61,725 nucleotides of DNA from CAZLIC01 sp964559535 (GCA_964559535.1 CAZLIC010000017.1:1-61725), one strand, 5' to 3'. Counted from the first letter of the stretch, positions 49,670 to 58,888 are shown. Numbers and translations are program-made. The notes: generated by a model not told the origin, from the letters alone.

Positions 49670-50596
49670 ATGCGATTTCTTTGCTGTGGTCTTGCCGTGT
49701 TTCTGTGTGCGCAGGTTGCAGCACCTGGTCCTTCGCGCGCCGAGGAGGTGCCGGGCTGGCTGACGCTGGGCACGGGCCGGGTGTTCACCAACGATGCACT
49801 GGGTGACCTGACCGACCGCTGGCGTACCGGTTCCTATACCGTGGGGCGGTTCCGTTCGCGCGAGCTGTGGCCGGGAGAGTTGCCGCGGGTGCCGGGGCGC
49901 GTGCTGGAATGGCGCGTCCGTGGCGAAACTCTGGCCCCGGCCACGCTGGACGCCCCCGAACCGGGCGACCGCCGCTATGCCGGGATGCTGGGCTTCGGCC
50001 TGCACACGTACTGGCAAGAGCGGGGGCTTGACCTGCGCGCCGGGGTCGATCTGGTGGTCACCGGGCCGCAGACCCAGCTGGATGACTTGCAGACAGCAAT
50101 TCATGACATCCTGTCGCTGCCCAAGCCCGATACCTCGAACCAGATCGGCAACGCGCTGTATCCGACAGTGTCGCTGGAGGCCGGGCGCGACTTTGCCCTT
50201 GGCCAGGGCACGCTGCGCCCCTTTGCCGAGGTGCAGGCGGGGGTGGAAAGTTTCGGGCGGCTGGGCCTTGATGTGGTGTTGGGTACCCATGGCGACGGCG
50301 GCCTGCTGATGCGCGACCCGGTCACCGGGCATCGGGTCACCGGCATCCGGGGCGCAGGAACCTCGGGATTCAGCTGGATCCTTGGCGCCGACACTGCCTA
50401 TGTCTGGGACAGCCGTCTGCTGCCCGACGGGGGTGACGCCACGCTGGCGCGCCATCGCCACCGCGTGCGGGTCGGTGGCCACTGGAAGGGCAGCACCACC
50501 GAGGTGTTCTACGGCGTCGCCTGGCTGACCGAAGAGTTCCTGCAGCAGGACGAAGGGCAGGCCGTGGGTGCCCTGAACCTGCGGTTTCTGTTCTGA
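49670..50596 (+). CDS. Outer-membrane LpxR-like lipid A deacylase (DUF2219)
   Basis: About 308 aa with a signal peptide (MRFLCCGLAVFLC..., cleaved near SRA). The mature part begins GWLTLGTGRVFTNDALGDLTDRW, matching the LpxR family, where N/D residues near this point are in the active site. Many alternating hydrophobic beta strands follow, and the last residue is Phe, as in outer-membrane beta-barrels. It would remove 3'-acyloxyacyl chains of lipid A. A GTG at 49655 is an alternative start with a closer ribosome site. Confidence 0.75.
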   Translation: MRFLCCGLAVFLCAQVAAPGPSRAEEVPGWLTLGTGRVFTNDALGDLTDRWRTGSYTVGRFRSRELWPGELPRVPGRVLEWRVRGETLAPATLDAPEPGDRRYAGMLGFGLHTYWQERGLDLRAGVDLVVTGPQTQLDDLQTAIHDILSLPKPDTSNQIGNALYPTVSLEAGRDFALGQGTLRPFAEVQAGVESFGRLGLDVVLGTHGDGGLLMRDPVTGHRVTGIRGAGTSGFSWILGADTAYVWDSRLLPDGGDATLARHRHRVRVGGHWKGSTTEVFYGVAWLTEEFLQQDEGQAVGALNLRFLF

Positions 50597-50689
50597 AAAT
50601 CCGCAACCTGTGGCGCCGCGGCAATGGACGGCCGCCAAGCCGCCTGCTAACCTTTTGTCAAGAAAAAGAAGACGAGCAGGCGGCAGGCA

Positions 50690-51748
50690 ATGGGAACGGG
50701 CGCAGAGACCGCCTTTGTCCTGTCATGGGTTCAGACGCGCATCGACGGACGCAGGGCCGACCCTTCGGCGCTGGCCCCGGGCTGCGGCTGGGCATGGCAG
50801 GGGCAGGCGATAAGGCTGGACGGGCGGCAGGACGTTCTGGTGCTGGGCGGATCGCGCGGCATCGAGGCCTTGCGCACACGCGCGGGCCGCGCCGTGCGGC
50901 GGCGGCTTCATGCCACAGAGCCTGTGCCCGAACTGCCCGAACTGGCGCCCATGCCCGAGGATTTCGCCGTGACCGACGGTCGGTCGGAATGGCCTGCGAC
51001 GGTGATCCTGCGCGAAGGTTCGGTGCCCCTGCTGCTGTTCGCATCCGGCCTGCCGCCCGCGGCGCGTGACCTGTGGGTGTCGCGTGCCGGAATCCTTCCG
51101 GACACGCCGCCGCGGGCCTGGGCCGAGGCCGACGGCCTGATCTGTTTCACCCCCGGTACGCGGGTCCGCACCCCCCAGGGAGATCGCCCGGTCGAACTGC
51201 TGCGCGCGGGCGACGACGTGTTGACGCTGGACAGCGGGGTACAGCCGGTGGTGTGGACGGGGCGGCGGCGGATCGGCGGGGGTCTGCTCTATGCGCTGCC
51301 GCGTCTGCGGCCGGTGCGCATTGATGCGGATGTGCCGGGGGTGCCATCGCCGCGGCACCCGCTGCTGCTGTCGCCGCAGCATCTGGTGGCGGTGCGCGGA
51401 GCCGCGGCAACCGCCCTGTTCGGCGCGCCGGAAGTGATGGTGGCGGCCGAGCGCCTGCCCGGTGCGCGGACCGACCATCTGCTGACCGAGGTGACCTACA
51501 TCCACTTCGCCCTGCCCGCGCACCATGCCGTCTGGGCCAACGACGTGCCGGTGGAAACCTTCCACCCCGCCCGCGCCGCACCCGGAACGCTGGATGCCGG
51601 GCAGGACGCGGCATTGGCCGCCGCGCTTCCGGTTCTGGACGATGGCGTCTGGGCCTTTGGCCCGTTGGCGCGGCGCGTGCTGGATGCGGCCGAAGCCGCT
51701 TTGCTGGCGCATGGCCTGTCCCGGCGGGGGGCGTTGACAGCAGCCTAA
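50690..51748 (+). CDS. Hint-domain protein
   Basis: 352 aa. The Hedgehog/intein-like domain starts at Cys151 (CFTPGTRVRTPQGDRPVELL) and shows the expected beta pattern, with LLLSPQHLVAV for the T/S-x-x-H box and a C-terminal HAVWANDVPVETFHP. The N-terminal 145 residues (LVLGGSRGIEALRT...) are of a kind seen fused to Hint in Rhodobacteraceae. Role unknown; self-processing is possible but the terminal Asn/His is not clear. Confidence 0.82.
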   Translation: MGTGAETAFVLSWVQTRIDGRRADPSALAPGCGWAWQGQAIRLDGRQDVLVLGGSRGIEALRTRAGRAVRRRLHATEPVPELPELAPMPEDFAVTDGRSEWPATVILREGSVPLLLFASGLPPAARDLWVSRAGILPDTPPRAWAEADGLICFTPGTRVRTPQGDRPVELLRAGDDVLTLDSGVQPVVWTGRRRIGGGLLYALPRLRPVRIDADVPGVPSPRHPLLLSPQHLVAVRGAAATALFGAPEVMVAAERLPGARTDHLLTEVTYIHFALPAHHAVWANDVPVETFHPARAAPGTLDAGQDAALAAALPVLDDGVWAFGPLARRVLDAAEAALLAHGLSRRGALTAA

Positions 51749-51890
51749 CATGGGCCTAAAGGCGGCGCGTCCCGGGGGCGGCAATCCCCGGGTCTTTCAT
51801 TGGTGTTGGTGGCCCCCGCAAGGGAACGCCTGTCGTCGGCCCCGGCCGAAGAGGACAACGCCCTTCCGTAACGCACGAAGGAGATCAGGG

Positions 51891-52511
51891 GTGACCAAAC
51901 GCACCGCTGCCAAGCACAAGATCGACCGCCGGATGGGCGAAAACATCTGGGGCCGCCCGAAAAGCCCGCTGAACAAGCGCGAATACGGCCCCGGCCAGCA
52001 CGGCCAGCGCCGCAAGAACAAGCTCTCGGACTTCGGCACGCAGCTGCGCGCCAAGCAGAAGCTGAAGGGCTACTACGGCGACCTGACCGAGAAGCAGTTC
52101 AAGAAGATCTATCAGGAAGCCGCCCGCGTGACGGGTGATACCGGCGCCAACCTGATCGGCCTCTTGGAACGCCGGCTGGACGCCGTGGTCTACCGCGCCA
52201 AGTTCGTGGCCACCATCTTTGCCGCGCGCCAGTTCGTGAACCATGGCCATGTCACGGTGAACGGCAAGCCGGTGAACATCGCGTCCTACCGCGCCAAGGA
52301 AGGCGACGTGGTCGAGGTGCGCCAGAAGTCGAAGCAGATGGCGGCCATTCTGGAGGCCACCCAGCTGACCGAGCGCGACATTCCCGACTATCTGGAAGTC
52401 GACCACAACAAGCTGACGGCGAAACTGGTCCGCGTGCCGGGTCTGGGCGACGTGCCCTATCCGGTGCAGATGGAACCGAACCTGGTCGTCGAATACTACG
52501 CCAAGAACTGA
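51891..52511 (+). CDS. rpsD: 30S ribosomal protein S4
   Basis: 206 aa, starting at GTG 51891 with a strong ribosome site AAGGAG seven bases upstream. It carries the S4 N-terminal domain (GPGQHGQRR) and the S4 RNA-binding motif (RLDAVVYRAKFVATIFAARQFVNHGHVTVNG). It nucleates 30S assembly. Monocistronic, with a perfect terminator hairpin downstream. Confidence 0.98.
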   Translation: MTKRTAAKHKIDRRMGENIWGRPKSPLNKREYGPGQHGQRRKNKLSDFGTQLRAKQKLKGYYGDLTEKQFKKIYQEAARVTGDTGANLIGLLERRLDAVVYRAKFVATIFAARQFVNHGHVTVNGKPVNIASYRAKEGDVVEVRQKSKQMAAILEATQLTERDIPDYLEVDHNKLTAKLVRVPGLGDVPYPVQMEPNLVVEYYAKN

Positions 52512-52533
52512 TCCCGCCTGCCGGGAGTCATGG

Positions 52534-52560
52534 GGGCCGCGCTGCAGCGCGGCCCTTATT
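52534..52560 (+). terminator. rpsD terminator
   Basis: Perfect 11-bp-arm palindrome (52534-52555, GGGCCGCGCTG/CAGCGCGGCCC) followed by TTATTG, an intrinsic terminator for rpsD. Confidence 0.85.
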
Positions 52561-52645
52561 GTTTGCAGCACGCCACTTGCGGCCTATGGGAAACCGGACG
52601 GGGGCACCCTATCTGCGAAGCGGAAAATCGGGGGACAGGGACGCC

Positions 52646-53203
52646 ATGGCCGCAAAGAACAACGCCGAAGGCAGGTTCGAAACGCTTCTCTTCGCGTCGC
52701 GCTGGCTGATGGCGCCGATGTACCTGGGCCTGGTTCTGGCCATCATCATGATGGTCGTGATTTTCGGCAACGAGCTGTTGCGCGTTCTGCCGAACGTGCT
52801 GACCATGACGCCTTCCTCGGGCATCCTGGTCGTGCTGACGCTGATCGACCTGACGCTGACGGCCAACCTGCTGCTGATCGTGATCTTCTCGGGCTACGAG
52901 AATTTCGTGTCGAAGTTCGACGTCGATGACGGCGGCGACCGGCCCGACTGGATGGGCAAGGTCGATTTCTCGGGACTGAAGATGAAGCTCATCGCCTCGA
53001 TCGTGGCGATTTCGGCGGTACACCTGCTGAAACGGTTCATGGAAATCGGCGACCCCGGCGCCACCAAGCCGGTGACCGACAGCGACCTGTTCTGGCTGAC
53101 GGTGGTGCACATGAGCTTTGTGGCTTCGGGGCTGATGCTGGCCGCGATGGACTGGCTGAACGAGGGCGCGGGCGCCCGCGCCGGAACGCGCCCCAAGTCG
53201 TAG
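52646..53203 (+). CDS. YqhA-type (UPF0114/TIGR00645) membrane protein
   Basis: 185 aa, four transmembrane segments, with FASRWLMAPMYLGLVLA at the start, YENFVSKFD and KLIASIVAISAVHLLKRFM later, all typical of the family. Function unknown. ATG at 52646 chosen for the N-terminus MAAKNNAEGRFE. Confidence 0.9.
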   Translation: MAAKNNAEGRFETLLFASRWLMAPMYLGLVLAIIMMVVIFGNELLRVLPNVLTMTPSSGILVVLTLIDLTLTANLLLIVIFSGYENFVSKFDVDDGGDRPDWMGKVDFSGLKMKLIASIVAISAVHLLKRFMEIGDPGATKPVTDSDLFWLTVVHMSFVASGLMLAAMDWLNEGAGARAGTRPKS

Positions 53204-53331
53204 GCGGCTGCGCTTTGCTTTTCCTTCAGGAATGCCCATCACACTGGCCATCCGGTAGACTTCGTTCAGACGTCTCATCTGAAATCGGCCCGGCGGGGGT
53301 GCGACCTCGCCGTGCCTCCTCATTTCCGGGG

Positions 53332-53403
53332 TCAGCCCCCGAACCAGAGGCGGATTGCAGCCACCGCCAGCGTTCTCGCGCCTTCGAAGCCGGAGCTGCG
53401 AGG
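53332..53403 (-). pseudogene. Degenerate copy of the tiny membrane-protein gene
   Basis: Encodes LAVAAIRLWFGG and stop at its end, clearly similar to the 3' end of the intact copy to its right, but no start codon or ribosome site matches, and the hairpin after it (from 53288) has mismatches. Confidence 0.4.
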
Positions 53404-53476
53404 TTTACAGTTCCTGAACGAATTGGTAGTATCCCGCCCATGCGATAGATGGCCGTTCGGGCCCTTCAGACAAGAC

Positions 53477-53516
53477 GGCCCGGCGGGGCGGCTACCCCGC
53501 CGGGCCTCCTCTTTTT
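53477..53516. terminator. Perfect G/C hairpin, possibly bidirectional terminator
   Basis: Arms of 12 bp, GGCCCGGCGGGG (53477-53488) and CCCCGCCGGGCC (53495-53506), with a 6-base loop, then TCCTCTTTTT on the plus strand. It lies after the tiny gene on the minus strand, and could also stop plus-strand transcription from the yqhA-type gene. Confidence 0.65.
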
Positions 53517-53521
53517 CAGGG

Positions 53522-53620
53522 TTACCCCCCGATCCAGAGCCGGACGATGGCGACCACCAGCATTGCTGCCGCAATCACCACCATCCACTTGCGATAGATG
53601 TTTTCATTCAGGGTAATCAC
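53522..53620 (-). CDS. Candidate tiny membrane protein (about 29-32 aa)
   Basis: The frame from GTG 53620 reads VITLNENIYRKWM followed by one hydrophobic stretch ending RLWIGG and stop. The ribosome site GGAGGTGATT is nearly a perfect match to the 16S tail, but it overlaps the GTG, so the true start may be the CTG at 53611 (eight bases after GGAGG). It follows smc on the same strand and precedes a strong hairpin. The duplicated 3' end in the neighbouring unit supports a real coding sequence. Function unknown. Confidence 0.4.
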   Translation of the reverse strand: MITLNENIYRKWMVVIAAAMLVVAIVRLWIGG

Positions 53621-53691
53621 CTCCGTCCACCGCAAAGGGTCGCGGCAGGGTCAGGGGTAAGCGGCAATTGTCCGGAAACCGTTAACCAGAT

Positions 53692-56600
53692 TCACGCCAC
53701 CAGCGCCGCCGCCCGGCTCAGGTCCACGCTCACCAATTGGCTGACGCCCTGTTCCGCCATCGTGACCCCGTACAGCCGGTCCATCCGGCTCATCGTCACC
53801 GCATGGTGGGTGATGATCAGGAAGCGCGTCTCGGTGCGCCGCGTCATCTCGTCCAAGAGGTCGCAGAACCGCGTCACGTTGGCATCGTCCAGCGGCGCGT
53901 CCACCTCGTCCAGCACGCAGATCGGCGCGGGGTTGGTCAGGAACACGCCGAAGATCAGCGCCATGGCCGTCAGCGTCTGCTCGCCGCCCGACAGAAGTGA
54001 CAGGGTGGACAGCTTCTTGCCCGGCGGCTGGCACAGGATTTCAAGCCCCGCCTCCAGAGGATCGTCCGATTCCACCAGCACCAGCCGCGCCTCGCCGCCG
54101 CCGAACAGCGTGGTGAACAAAGTGGCGAAATTGGCGTTCACCTGCTCGAAGGCCGTCAGCAGCCGTTCGCGCCCCTCGCGGTTCAGCCCGGCGATGCCCG
54201 CGCGCAGCTTGGCAATGGCAGCCTCCAGATCGCCCTTTTCGACCGCCAGCCGCTCATGCTCGCCGCCCACCTCGGCCAGGTCTTCCTCGGCCCGCAGGTT
54301 CACCGCGCCCAGCGCCTCGCGCGCCCGTTTCAGCCGCTGCACCTCGGTGTCCAGCGCCTCGGCATCGGGTATGCTGTCGGGGTCGGCCTGCAGCGAGGAC
54401 AGAAGGCCGTCGGGCGTCAGGTCCATCTCCTCGGCAATGCGCTCGGCGGCGGCTGAGCGTGCCTGTCGGGTGGCGTCGGTGCGGGCATCCGACCGCGCCT
54501 TTTCCTCGCGTGCCTCGCCCGCGCCGCGTTCAGCGTCGCGCTCGGCGGTGCCGGCGGCGCGCAGGGCGCCTTCGCCCGCCGACAGCGCGTCGGACCCGCG
54601 CGCCTTGCGCGCTTCGGCATCGGCCAGCGCCTCGGCCAGCTTCGCACGGCGCGCGGCAATCTCGGCCGGGCGGTTCCAGGCCGCCTGCAGGTCGGCCTCG
54701 GCCTGCGCGCGCCGCCCCTCCAGCTCGCGTGCCCGCTCCTCGGCCGTCTCGCGCCGCTGACGCCAGGTGGCCGCCTCGCGCGCGGCCTCGGCCCGGCGCC
54801 TGGCCCGCGCCTCGGCCTCGCGCCGCGCCTCGGCCTCGGCCGTGCGCCGCGTCACCAAGAGGATGCGCGCGCCTTCCACGGCGGTGCGTTCCGCCTCGGC
54901 TGCTGCCCGCGCACCGTCCAGCGGCGGCAGGTCCAGCGCGGCTGCCTCCGCCGCAGCCAGCAGGGCCCCGGCCTGCGCCGCTTCTTCTTCGAAGCGCAGT
55001 ACCGCCTGCGCCGCGCTTTCCGCCCGCGCCCCGGCAATCGACCGGTCTGCCTCGGCCCGGCTCAGCGCCCGCGCGGCCTCGGCCACCTTTGCATCCGCCG
55101 CCCGCCGCGCCTCGCGTGCCATGCGGTCGGCCTGAGACAGGTCGGCAAGCCGCCTGGTCAGCGCCTCATGCGCCAGCCTTGCGCCATCTGCGCGGGCCGC
55201 GATTTCCTCAAGGTCGCGCTTCAGCTGCACCAGCCGGTTCAGCTGCCGCAGCCGCTGTGCCGCGGCCTGCGGGGCGTCCTCGGCGGCGGCGCGGAACCCG
55301 TCCCAGCGCCACAGGTCGCCCTCACGCGACACCAGCCGCTGACCGGGCTGCAGCAGGGCCTGCAGCGCCGCCCCCCGGTCACGCGGCACGACACCCACCT
55401 GCGACAGACGCCGCGCCAGCACCGGCGGACCCTCCACATGCGCGGCCAGCGGCGCGGCAGCTTCGGGCAATATGGCATCAAGATCATAGGGCGGCAGGGC
55501 GGTCCAGCCTGACCGGCCCCCGGCAAAGGGCGCGCGCAGGTCGTCGCCCAGCGCGGCGCCCAGTGCCGCTTCCCACCCCGGCGTCACCCGCAGCGCATCC
55601 AGCAGCTGCGTACCCGCCTGCGTCTCGCGTTCGACCAGCCGGGCCAGAGCCGCCACTTCGGCACGCAACGCCTGCGCCTCGCCCTCGGCCTGCGCACGGG
55701 CGGCCCGCGCGGTGGATTCGCGGTCTTGCGTGGCGGCCCGCGCCGCCTCGGTTTCGGACAAGGCGGCTTCGGTGTCGGCGGCCAGCCGCAGGGCGTCAGT
55801 CTGCGCCTCTTCCGCGGCCGTCTGCGCCACGGCCGCACTGTCACGGGCGGCTTCCGATGCGGTGACCGCCTGTCGCGCCCGCCCGGCCTCGGCCTCGGCG
55901 CGGGCCAGCGCGCTGCGCGTGTCGGCCACCAGCCGCGCCGTCGACTGGTGGCGCGCCGCCAGCCGGGCGGCCTCTTCCGTCGCGGCCGAAAGCCCCGCCT
56001 CGCTCGTGCCCAACTCCGCTGCCGCCGCGCGCGCGGCCTCTGCCGCCTCGGCAATGCGGTCGGCCTCGCCCAGACCGGCGGTATCCAGCGCGGCAAGCTC
56101 GGCCTCCAGCCGCGCAATCGTTTCGGCCGCGTCGCGGTTCAGCACGGCCTCGCGTTCGGCATCCTTCTCCATCTGGGCCAACCGCCCGCGGATCGCGTCA
56201 ATGGCGCCGCGCGCGCGGCCTTCGGCCTCGGCGGCTTGCGCCACCTCGACGGCGATACGCTGCACCACGGCGGCGGCGATGGTCTCTTCCTCGCGCAGGG
56301 GCGGCAGGGCCGCCTCGGCTGCCGCCCGCACCTCGGACGCGCGCCGCGCTGCCGCCTCGGCCTGCGACACTGCCACGATCCGCGCCCGCATCACCGTTTC
56401 GGCCTCGGCCACTGCCGCATCCGCCTCGCGCCAGCGCCGCCACAAGAGCATCCCCTCGGCCCGCCGCAACGCCACGCCGATCTCGCGATAGCGGCCTGCC
56501 TGCCGCGCCTGCCGGGTCAGCGTGGCGATCTGTTCCGACAGCGACCCCAGAATGTCATCCACCCGCGCAAGGTTCGTCTCGGCGCCCTGCAGCTTCAGTT

Positions 56601-57141
56601 CGGCCTCGTGGCGGCGCGCGTACAGGCCCGCGATCCCCGCGGCTTCTTCCAGAATGCGCCGCCGCGCCTTGGGCTTGGCCGAGATCAGTTCGGCGATCTG
56701 CCCCTGCCGCACCAGCGCCGGAGAGGTGGATCCGGTGGAGGCATCGGCAAACAGCATCTGCACGTCGCGCGCGCGCACTTCCCGGGCGTTGGCCCGGTAG
56801 GCACTGCCGGCATCGCGGGTGATCCGCCGCACGATCTCGATCTCGTCACGGTCGTTGAACCCTGCCGGGGCCAGCCGCTCGGCATTGTCGATAACCAGCG
56901 CCACCTCGGCAAAATGGCGGGCGGGCCGGGTGGCGGCGCCGGCAAAGATCACATCCTCCATCCCGCCGCCGCGCATGGCGGTGGGGCGGTTTTCGCCCAT
57001 CACCCAGCGCAACGCCTCGAGCAGGTTCGACTTGCCACAGCCGTTTGGCCCCACGACGCCGGTCAGGCCATCGTGGATGATGAGGTCGGTGGGGTCCACA
57101 AAGGACTTGAAGCCGTTCAGCCGAAGCCGGGTGAAGCGCAT
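53692..57141 (-). CDS. smc: Chromosome segregation protein SMC
   Basis: 1149 aa. Condensin ATPase for chromosome compaction. It starts MRFTRLRLNGFKSFVD (ATG at 57141), with Walker A GPNGCGKS (about 32-39), a signature LLSGGEQTLTAMAL and Walker B ICVLDEVDAPLDDANV near the C-terminus, and long alanine/arginine/glutamate-rich coiled coils around a hinge at about 500-620. The coils are unusually Ala-rich, which fits the base composition. No scpA/scpB nearby. Confidence 0.96.
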   Translation of the reverse strand: MRFTRLRLNGFKSFVDPTDLIIHDGLTGVVGPNGCGKSNLLEALRWVMGENRPTAMRGGGMEDVIFAGAATRPARHFAEVALVIDNAERLAPAGFNDRDEIEIVRRITRDAGSAYRANAREVRARDVQMLFADASTGSTSPALVRQGQIAELISAKPKARRRILEEAAGIAGLYARRHEAELKLQGAETNLARVDDILGSLSEQIATLTRQARQAGRYREIGVALRRAEGMLLWRRWREADAAVAEAETVMRARIVAVSQAEAAARRASEVRAAAEAALPPLREEETIAAAVVQRIAVEVAQAAEAEGRARGAIDAIRGRLAQMEKDAEREAVLNRDAAETIARLEAELAALDTAGLGEADRIAEAAEAARAAAAELGTSEAGLSAATEEAARLAARHQSTARLVADTRSALARAEAEAGRARQAVTASEAARDSAAVAQTAAEEAQTDALRLAADTEAALSETEAARAATQDRESTARAARAQAEGEAQALRAEVAALARLVERETQAGTQLLDALRVTPGWEAALGAALGDDLRAPFAGGRSGWTALPPYDLDAILPEAAAPLAAHVEGPPVLARRLSQVGVVPRDRGAALQALLQPGQRLVSREGDLWRWDGFRAAAEDAPQAAAQRLRQLNRLVQLKRDLEEIAARADGARLAHEALTRRLADLSQADRMAREARRAADAKVAEAARALSRAEADRSIAGARAESAAQAVLRFEEEAAQAGALLAAAEAAALDLPPLDGARAAAEAERTAVEGARILLVTRRTAEAEARREAEARARRRAEAAREAATWRQRRETAEERARELEGRRAQAEADLQAAWNRPAEIAARRAKLAEALADAEARKARGSDALSAGEGALRAAGTAERDAERGAGEAREEKARSDARTDATRQARSAAAERIAEEMDLTPDGLLSSLQADPDSIPDAEALDTEVQRLKRAREALGAVNLRAEEDLAEVGGEHERLAVEKGDLEAAIAKLRAGIAGLNREGRERLLTAFEQVNANFATLFTTLFGGGEARLVLVESDDPLEAGLEILCQPPGKKLSTLSLLSGGEQTLTAMALIFGVFLTNPAPICVLDEVDAPLDDANVTRFCDLLDEMTRRTETRFLIITHHAVTMSRMDRLYGVTMAEQGVSQLVSVDLSRAAALVA

Positions 57142-57267
57142 GGGTGATTCCGTTGGCAACCCGCATCGTCGCGGTGCAGCAGCCGCGCGTCAACCCATAG
57201 GCAGCCCGCGCCTGCACTCCGCCCACAACCGATTGACAGATGCACCGCCCCGGCGTTGCATGACGCC

Positions 57268-57726
57268 ATGCCGCCCTTCCGCGCTCAGCACCCGTTCGAC
57301 TGGCCTGCCCTGCTGGCCCTGATCCGCACTGCCTTTGCCGGGATGGAAGGGCGGATTGACCCGCCGTCGTCGATGCACCGGCTGACCGTGGCCGACATTG
57401 CCCGGCAGGCGGTTGAGGGCGAGGTCTGGGTTGTGGGCCGGCCGCCGCTCGCCTGCCTGTTCCTGACGCCCGAACCCGGTGCGCTGTACCTGCACAAGCT
57501 GGCCGTCGCCCCTGCTGCGCAGCGCCAGGGCCATGCCCGTGCGCTGGTGGCCGCGGCAGAAGCCCGCGCCATGGCCCTTGGCCTGACCGGGCTGCGCCTG
57601 CAGACGCGCATCGAGCTTGCCGAAAACCACGCCGCCTTCCGCGCGCTGGGGTTCACCCGGACCGCCACCTCCGCGCATCCCGGCTACGACCGCCCCACCA
57701 CGCTGACCTTCGAAAAGCGGCTCTGA
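57268..57726 (+). CDS. GNAT-family N-acetyltransferase
   Basis: 152 aa. Acetyl-CoA loop at LAVAPAAQRQGHARALV (about 77-93) and the C-terminal ENHAAFRALGFTRTATSAHPGYDRPTT. The substrate is unknown. The ATG at 57268 is preferred over a TTG at 57256. Divergent from smc, with about 125 bases between. Confidence 0.85.
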   Translation: MPPFRAQHPFDWPALLALIRTAFAGMEGRIDPPSSMHRLTVADIARQAVEGEVWVVGRPPLACLFLTPEPGALYLHKLAVAPAAQRQGHARALVAAAEARAMALGLTGLRLQTRIELAENHAAFRALGFTRTATSAHPGYDRPTTLTFEKRL

Positions 57727-57762
57727 CGCCCTTTCCTTTTCCGCTCTCACCTTGTCCAAATA

Positions 57763-57788
57763 CCCCGGGGTCCGGGGCAGCGCCCCGG
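57763..57788 (+). terminator. Compound G/C hairpin after the acetyltransferase gene
   Basis: CCCCGGGG (57763-57770) then a stem CCGGGGC (57772-57778)/GCCCCGG (57782-57788). Preceded by CAAATA, as is the hairpin after the quinone-reductase-like gene. No T-run. Confidence 0.45.
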
Positions 57789-57815
57789 GGCTCTCACCCG
57801 TGCAAGGAATGATCC

Positions 57816-58166
57816 ATGGTGCTGCCCCTCTTCGCCCTCCTGATCTGCCAGCTGATCGGCGAAACCGTGACCCGCGCTTTGGGCTGGCCCTTGCCGGGGC
57901 CGGTGCTGGGGATGGTGCTGATGCTGGCGGGGTTCGCCGTGATCCCCGGGTTTCTGCACATGGTCCGCCCGGTGGCGCAGGGCATTCTGGGCCACCTGAC
58001 GCTGTTGTTCGTGCCCGCGGGCGTGGGGGTGGTGGCGCATCTGGACCGGCTGGGGGGGCAGGTGCTGCCGATCCTTGCGGCGCTGGTCGGGTCCACCGTG
58101 CTGGCCATCGCGGCGGGGGCCTTGACCTTTGCCCTGGTCGCCCGACTGACGGGAAGCCGGGAATGA
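57816..58166 (+). CDS. lrgA: CidA/LrgA-family membrane protein
   Basis: 116 aa, four transmembrane segments, holin-like. Typical motifs are GPVLGMVLM (LPGSVIGM-like) and LLFVPAGVGVVAHLD. LrgA/LrgB act in murein hydrolase control or, in other bacteria, in pyruvate or glycolate transport. It overlaps lrgB by four bases. Confidence 0.88.
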   Translation: MVLPLFALLICQLIGETVTRALGWPLPGPVLGMVLMLAGFAVIPGFLHMVRPVAQGILGHLTLLFVPAGVGVVAHLDRLGGQVLPILAALVGSTVLAIAAGALTFALVARLTGSRE

Positions 58167-58879
58167 CCGGCGTCGCCGATATCTGGACCTACCTTAGCCA
58201 AGGCCCGCTGTTGTGGCTGACGGCCACGCTGGGTGCCTATGCGGTGGGGGACGCACTGTTCCGAACCTCGGGGCGCAAGCCCTGGGTCAATTCGGTGCTG
58301 ATCGCCGTTGTCCTGCTGGGGGCGGTGCTGGTGGGCACCGGCACGCCCTATGCCACCTACTTCGAGGGTGCGCAGTTCGTGCACTTCCTGCTGGGCCCGG
58401 CCACCGTGTCGCTGGCGCTGCCGCTGTGGGAGGCGCGGGCGCATGTTCGGCGGGCCGTGCTGCCGCTGGCGGCGGCGCTGGTGGTGGGGTCGGTGGTGGC
58501 CATTCTGTCCACGCTGCTGATTGCCCGCGCCTTCGGGCTGCAGGGCGAGGTCTTCGCCTCGCTGGCGGCGAAATCGACCACGGCGCCGGTGGCCATCGGC
58601 ATTGCGCAGGCCGTGGGCGGGTCAGCCACGCTGACGGCGGTGCTGGTGATCCTGACGGGCATCACCGGCGCCGTGGTTGCAACGCCGCTGCTGAACGCGA
58701 TGGGACTGACCGACTGGCGCGCGCGCGGCTTTGCCGTGGGGGTGGCGGCGCATGGCATTGGCACGGCGCGGGCGTTGCAGGTGCATCCGGTGGCGGGGGC
58801 TTTTGCCGGATTGGGCATGGGGCTGAATGCCGTGCTGACGGCCTTCCTGGCGCCGCTGTTGCTGGGGCTGTTTCGATAA
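58163..58879 (+). CDS. lrgB: LrgB-family membrane protein
   Basis: 238 aa, about eight hydrophobic segments. It shows FLLGPATVSLALPLW and SLAAKSTTAPVAIGIA, then AAHGIGTARAL, the conserved LrgB signatures. Partner of the preceding LrgA. A dispersed palindromic repeat begins ten bases past the stop. Confidence 0.9.
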   Translation: MTGVADIWTYLSQGPLLWLTATLGAYAVGDALFRTSGRKPWVNSVLIAVVLLGAVLVGTGTPYATYFEGAQFVHFLLGPATVSLALPLWEARAHVRRAVLPLAAALVVGSVVAILSTLLIARAFGLQGEVFASLAAKSTTAPVAIGIAQAVGGSATLTAVLVILTGITGAVVATPLLNAMGLTDWRARGFAVGVAAHGIGTARALQVHPVAGAFAGLGMGLNAVLTAFLAPLLLGLFR

Positions 58880-58888
58880 GGCGGGCGA

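Larger units (their letters stand above)
53204..53691. other. Intergenic region with duplicated tiny-gene/hairpin unit
   Basis: 488 bases between the yqhA-type gene and the smc stop. It holds two related minus-strand units, 188 bases apart, each of a short reading frame ending in RLW(I/F)GG and stop, a GAGGAGG-containing linker and a G/C hairpin. Unit 2 (53476-53624) is intact; unit 1 (53288-53403) looks degenerate. Nothing else seen. Confidence 0.65.

Noticed and set aside
54459..55865. Plus-strand frame (468 codons) opposite smc
   Set aside because: Pro/Arg/Ala-rich shadow of the coiled coil; no domain.
57256..57267. TTG start for the acetyltransferase
   Set aside because: ATG at 57268 is close by and gives a normal GNAT N-terminus.
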